Assembly (NCBI GenBank): GCA_961205875.1
Contig: OY540809.1
Coordinates: 25,928,267 to 25,992,266, forward strand
Direction of reading: 5' to 3'
Length of the DNA stretch: 64,000 bases
Source of the DNA: Sialis fuliginosa
Taxonomy: Eukaryota; Arthropoda; Insecta; Megaloptera; Sialidae
Shown here: piece by piece, positions 60,705-64,000 of the stretch
Layout: each line of letters opens with the position of its first letter
How positions within the stretch are numbered: position 1 is the stretch's first letter
The notes under the pieces: model-generated
What the model saw: only the letters and a program-made list of their open reading frames with translations
Databases searched by the model: none
What the model was told of the DNA's origin: nothing
Position numbers and translations under genes: made by a program

Positions 60705-61679
60705 TACAGGTGTTTCATAATTGACTGTCAATATTGAAGGAAGTTAATCTATACATAATTTTAAGACAAAAAGTTCATATAAACATATGAATCGCTTTAT
60801 TTTTTATGTACAGAATGATCAATATTTTTATTAACTATTTTAATCAGAAATGGGTATGAGTTATACAGTGTATTCCAAGTTGATTAAGCCATAGGAAATT
60901 TAACATGGGGACAATTAGAAATGTTGTAGTAACCTTAGATCGAATTTAACGATGTGTGATTGGTGCATTTTGAAATGCCGCCTCGAAACTAACTGATAAA
61001 TTTTAAATTAATCAACAGTATTTCGTTTTCAACTTTAGTAAAGAATAAAACACATTAATGAAATTAAAGTAAGCATCCTAGATAAAATTATAATACTATT
61101 TTTTGGCAGATATAAAATTGAAAACAAAATACTAATGACAATTTTACTAAATTTTGTGGCGGCATTTCAAAATGCACCAATCACACATCGTTAAATTCGA
61201 TCAAAGGTTACTACAACACTTCTAATTGTCCCCGTGTTAAATTTCCTATGGCTTAATCAATTTGGAATACACTGTATATGTAGTTATAAAAAATTATTCC
61301 AATAAAAAAGTATAAAAATATTTTATTTTTACGTTTGTTGTTCTTTATTTTTTTACTGAAACAGTTCAAAATAGGAAAAAAATCAAGAGATATTTTTTAT
61401 CATAAAATAAAGCAAAATTAATAAAATAATATTCGTTTTTGAAAAAAACACTGGCGTATATTTTTTTTACATTAATTGCAACGACACTAGTTGAAATTAG
61501 AAAATTCATTTTTTCACAAAAGATGATCTCTATAGCTTGTTTATATCCACCACCTTGGTTATGTAAGTATATCAAAAATAAATAAAGCAAAAACGGGCGT
61601 ATGTTTATATGAACTTTTTGTGTTAAAATCATGTACATATTAACCCACTTCAATTCATTTAATTATGAAACACTCTGTA
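60705..61679. mobile_element. TA-flanked MITE interrupted by another MITE
   Basis: Left TACAGGTGTTTCATAATT and the reverse complement of the right end, TACAGAGTGTTTCATAATT. 'aaaaagttcatataaacata' occurs in both arms. Interrupted by the element at 60864-61276. The reverse frame 61366-61653 lies in its right half and has no motif. Confidence 0.75.
60864..61276. mobile_element. Nested MITE with about 145-bp TIRs
   Basis: Ends TACAGTGTATTCCAA and TTGGAATACACTGTA flanked by TA (60862-60863 and 61277-61278). The arms match over about 145 bp, including 'caattagaaatgttgtagta' and 'gattggtgcattttgaaatg'. 413 bp, non-coding. Related to the right arm of 36151-36730. Confidence 0.85.
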
Positions 61680-63299
61680 CATACAATTTATCGGCACACG
61701 AATAAGAATATCCTATTTAAAAACCACAATATTTTAAATAATAAATTTAATTAACACATAATAAAATACAAATTAGTAACCACAGAATATATGTGTATAA
61801 AACAGTAGGTATTGTATTTAGTAGATACATTTTTTTAAATGTAGTGCTCACGTTGTTATTCGTTTGTTGGCAACTCTGCACGGACATAAATTCAGTGGAC
61901 GCACCCCAGGGCGGGTACGTTTGGGAATTTATCACCCCCTCGTCACCAGAAACAAATAATAAAATAAAAAAGTGTGCGAAAAAAGACAAAGCGAAAATCT
62001 CTACCATATAATTTGTCGTGTCTGGTGTTTGGTAGTTTAATGAAATTATTTACTCTGGAAAATATTTCGTATGCATATAACGGGTATATTCATTTTTCGT
62101 TGACTTTTCTAAAAGTCGATGGGATTATGCACCCCAAACTTCACATTTTATTGTTATCATACATGTTTCTAGATAAAACATATACTCTGCTGTACTCTCT
62201 CTCTGATTATTGACTAATCGAAATAACTTAAAGTATACCACTACGAATTAGTGAATATTCACTACTTGAATTAGCGAACAGTTACCTCTTAAGGTATGAC
62301 AGAATCTAAGGTTTTTATTTTATTTATTTTTTATGTCAAAAACTGGAGCAATCTAAAAAAACTCATTCATTATTTAATCAGCATAAATAGCATGGCTTGG
62401 CCATAAAATGCACATTGCACACCCCTTACTTTTTAAACTATCGTTTTTGAAAATGTTTAAAAAAAATGGTAATTTTATTATCGTTACTCACATTTCTTGT
62501 AAAAATTGATATATATAGTCTTTAGTACAGGAGTGGTAAACTAAATTTGTGATGTAGTCTACTATTTTCTTCAAGATTATTGTTAAAATTGAATATGTTA
62601 ATTATTTCATTTTTAAATCTAGACCGAAATAAAAGCCGCCATAGACCAGTAGATCGCGATCCACTTATTGAATACGCCTGCTCTAGAAGATATGTACTTA
62701 AAAATATCATATTTTTATAAAATTTATATTTTAATATATTACATATAAAAGAAACAAAGAAAACGGCGATAAAATATCATAAGTTGTAAAATAAACTGGT
62801 ATAGTTATTTGTCGGATGAAATTTTGTAAAGAAATAAGTAATAAAAATAAATATATAAACAAGTTTATTCAATCCCCGAACAATTTAGTGCAATAAATTT
62901 CACCAAACTGCTTTTTTCACTGGCTCTCTATTTTCTAATATATTTCCTAAATGAACGCCGATACGGAAATTGTCTATTTAGGCCCTAATTTAGTAAAACA
63001 TTAACCCCGAAAGGCCTATGTTTAGTAACGGATATTAAAGTGATATACTCCTTTATAACTTTGTTTAATTAAATCTAACGACGCATGCAAATGTACGTAT
63101 GTATGTAGTACATGAGTATTTATATCATGGGGGGAGGGGGGGGATTTTCACCTCCTCTTTCACCTGAACACGTAATAACGTAACCTGGAGTTATTGAAAC
63201 TGTGTAATAATCCGATGGGAACAATTTCATTTTTTTTTATTTGAAAATTTAACATTTAAAATTGGTTTCAGTACTTTTGAAGCTAGTATATTGTATATT
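61680..63299. other. No recognised gene
   Basis: Frames at 61747-62213 overlap on both strands and show no motif. A G-rich stretch (ggggggaggggggggg) lies near 63129-63145. Confidence 0.35.
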
Positions 63300-63573
63300 G
63301 TATACTCGCGTGGAATACAAATTTCTGTTATGATAGTCGATAAAACAGTTTTTAGTTTCGCATTTACACGCTAGATGTCTCTAAACTAAACCTAACCTAT
63401 CGCGCGTATAGAAGTACTTTTCAACATTTCGAGATACATCCTTCCTCAGAATGCAAGCTATCTCCCTATCAAATTTCTTTAAGATCGGTTGGACGGCTTA
63501 GACGTAACAAGGTAACAAACAGACAGAGAGACAGAGACAGAGACACTTTCGCATTTTATTATATTAGTATGGA
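63300..63573 (-). mobile_element. Non-autonomous Helitron, family Hel-2, copy with decayed 3' end
   Basis: On the minus strand it starts TCCATACTAATATAATAAAA at 63573 and shares 'gagacagagac' and 'atgatagtcgataaaacag' (plus strand) with 12126-12442. Near 63300 only 'ctcgcgtgga' remains of the terminal hairpin. Confidence 0.65.
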
Positions 63574-63869
63574 TTACATTGATTCTTAACAACTTGAATA
63601 TACTTAAAAAATAATTTTCCTTAATTAAGCAGTATTTAAATGGATTACTTTGGTTAATCAGGCGATTTATAGTATACACGAATTATTATATTAAAGCCAG
63701 ATTCTATCTTTAGTTCACTTTAATGGGAATCGAGTTGTTCAATTTTGATGATACGAGTGTAAACGAAAAAAAATGGATGTGTACTTATATATACACTTTA
63801 GAAGTTACTTATTTGGCGTGATTAAAAAAAACTACGAAAAATTAATCTCAAATATTTTTAAATGCAGGA

Positions 63870-64000
63870 GAGAAGTGCATCAGTTGAAACGTTTTAAAGA
63901 TAATAAGAGCAAGTGTTCGTTTTTTTTTGGATTAATGGGCTTGTTTTGTATAATTTTCATAAACTCATATTATTTATAACTCTTTATTTAATCAATTTAA
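63870..64000 (+). mobile_element. Family A MITE-like element, copy 5, cut by window end
   Basis: Contains 'aagagcaagtgttcg' and the diagnostic 'ctctttatttaatcaattta' at the last bases, as in copies 1 and 4. The remainder lies beyond the window. Confidence 0.6.

Noticed and set aside
1..64000. CRISPR arrays, bacterial operons, rRNA or tRNA genes
   Set aside because: The DNA is eukaryotic in character. Tandem arrays are minisatellites or transposon duplications, and I saw no tRNA or rRNA sequence, though a covariance-model scan was not possible.

Overview
This window looks like AT-rich, gene-poor nuclear DNA of an insect, probably intronic or intergenic. I found no intact protein-coding gene, no rRNA and no tRNA. 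The open frames longer than 60 codons are mostly chance frames or read-through of transposon DNA. Base composition is strongly AT-rich by eye. Several non-coding repeats here are types I associate with insects, especially Lepidoptera and Hemiptera. These are Helitrons starting TCCATACTAATATTATAAA, a foldback element with a 'gggttccgta' motif, and tails reading 'tttttgaagtcggtt'. There is also a (CCTAA)n tract, the insect telomere motif. I cannot name the species.

The window is a layered deposit of non-autonomous transposons. I could define many of them to the base from terminal inverted repeats (TIRs) and target-site duplications (TSDs). There are three non-autonomous Helitron families with A^T insertion and 3' CTAG ends: Hel-1, about 0.88-0.90 kb, at 12.7, 13.85, 26.2 and 28.5 kb; Hel-2, about 0.3 kb, at 12.1, 38.1, 55.8 and 63.3 kb; Hel-3 at 29.4 kb. 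There are hAT-type elements with perfect 8-bp TSDs at 16.3, 17.96, 40.5 and 50.96 kb. Two elements share an AGGGTG terminus and 10-bp TSDs (7.86 and 50.7 kb). Others are pogo/Tigger-like and mariner-like TA-flanked MITEs, a TTAA-flanked piggyBac-like MITE, foldback elements with arms of hundreds of bases, and five or more dispersed families that I cannot classify.

Region by region: 0-11 kb holds scattered MITEs and two foldbacks. 11.6-15.2 kb holds an inverted pair of Hel-1 copies flanked by family A elements. 16.1-16.8 kb holds a deleted Harbinger-like element that keeps the start of a MADF-domain gene, split after codon 3 by a hAT MITE. 17.2-21.35 kb is a triplicated unit whose third copy carries a hAT foldback and a second 1.3-kb element. 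22-27.8 kb holds dispersed repeats, a piggyBac-like MITE and another Hel-1/family A pair. 28.4-30.7 kb is a family C element interrupted by two Helitrons, with an uninterrupted paralogue at 32.9 kb. 34-39.8 kb is quieter and carries a miRNA-like hairpin (37.83 kb) and a recursive-splice-like junction (39.78 kb). 40-52 kb and 53-64 kb hold more nested MITEs.

No genes work together here. The most informative content is the nesting order, which gives a relative insertion chronology, plus a few candidate RNA-level signals. I did not find a convincing new biological system.
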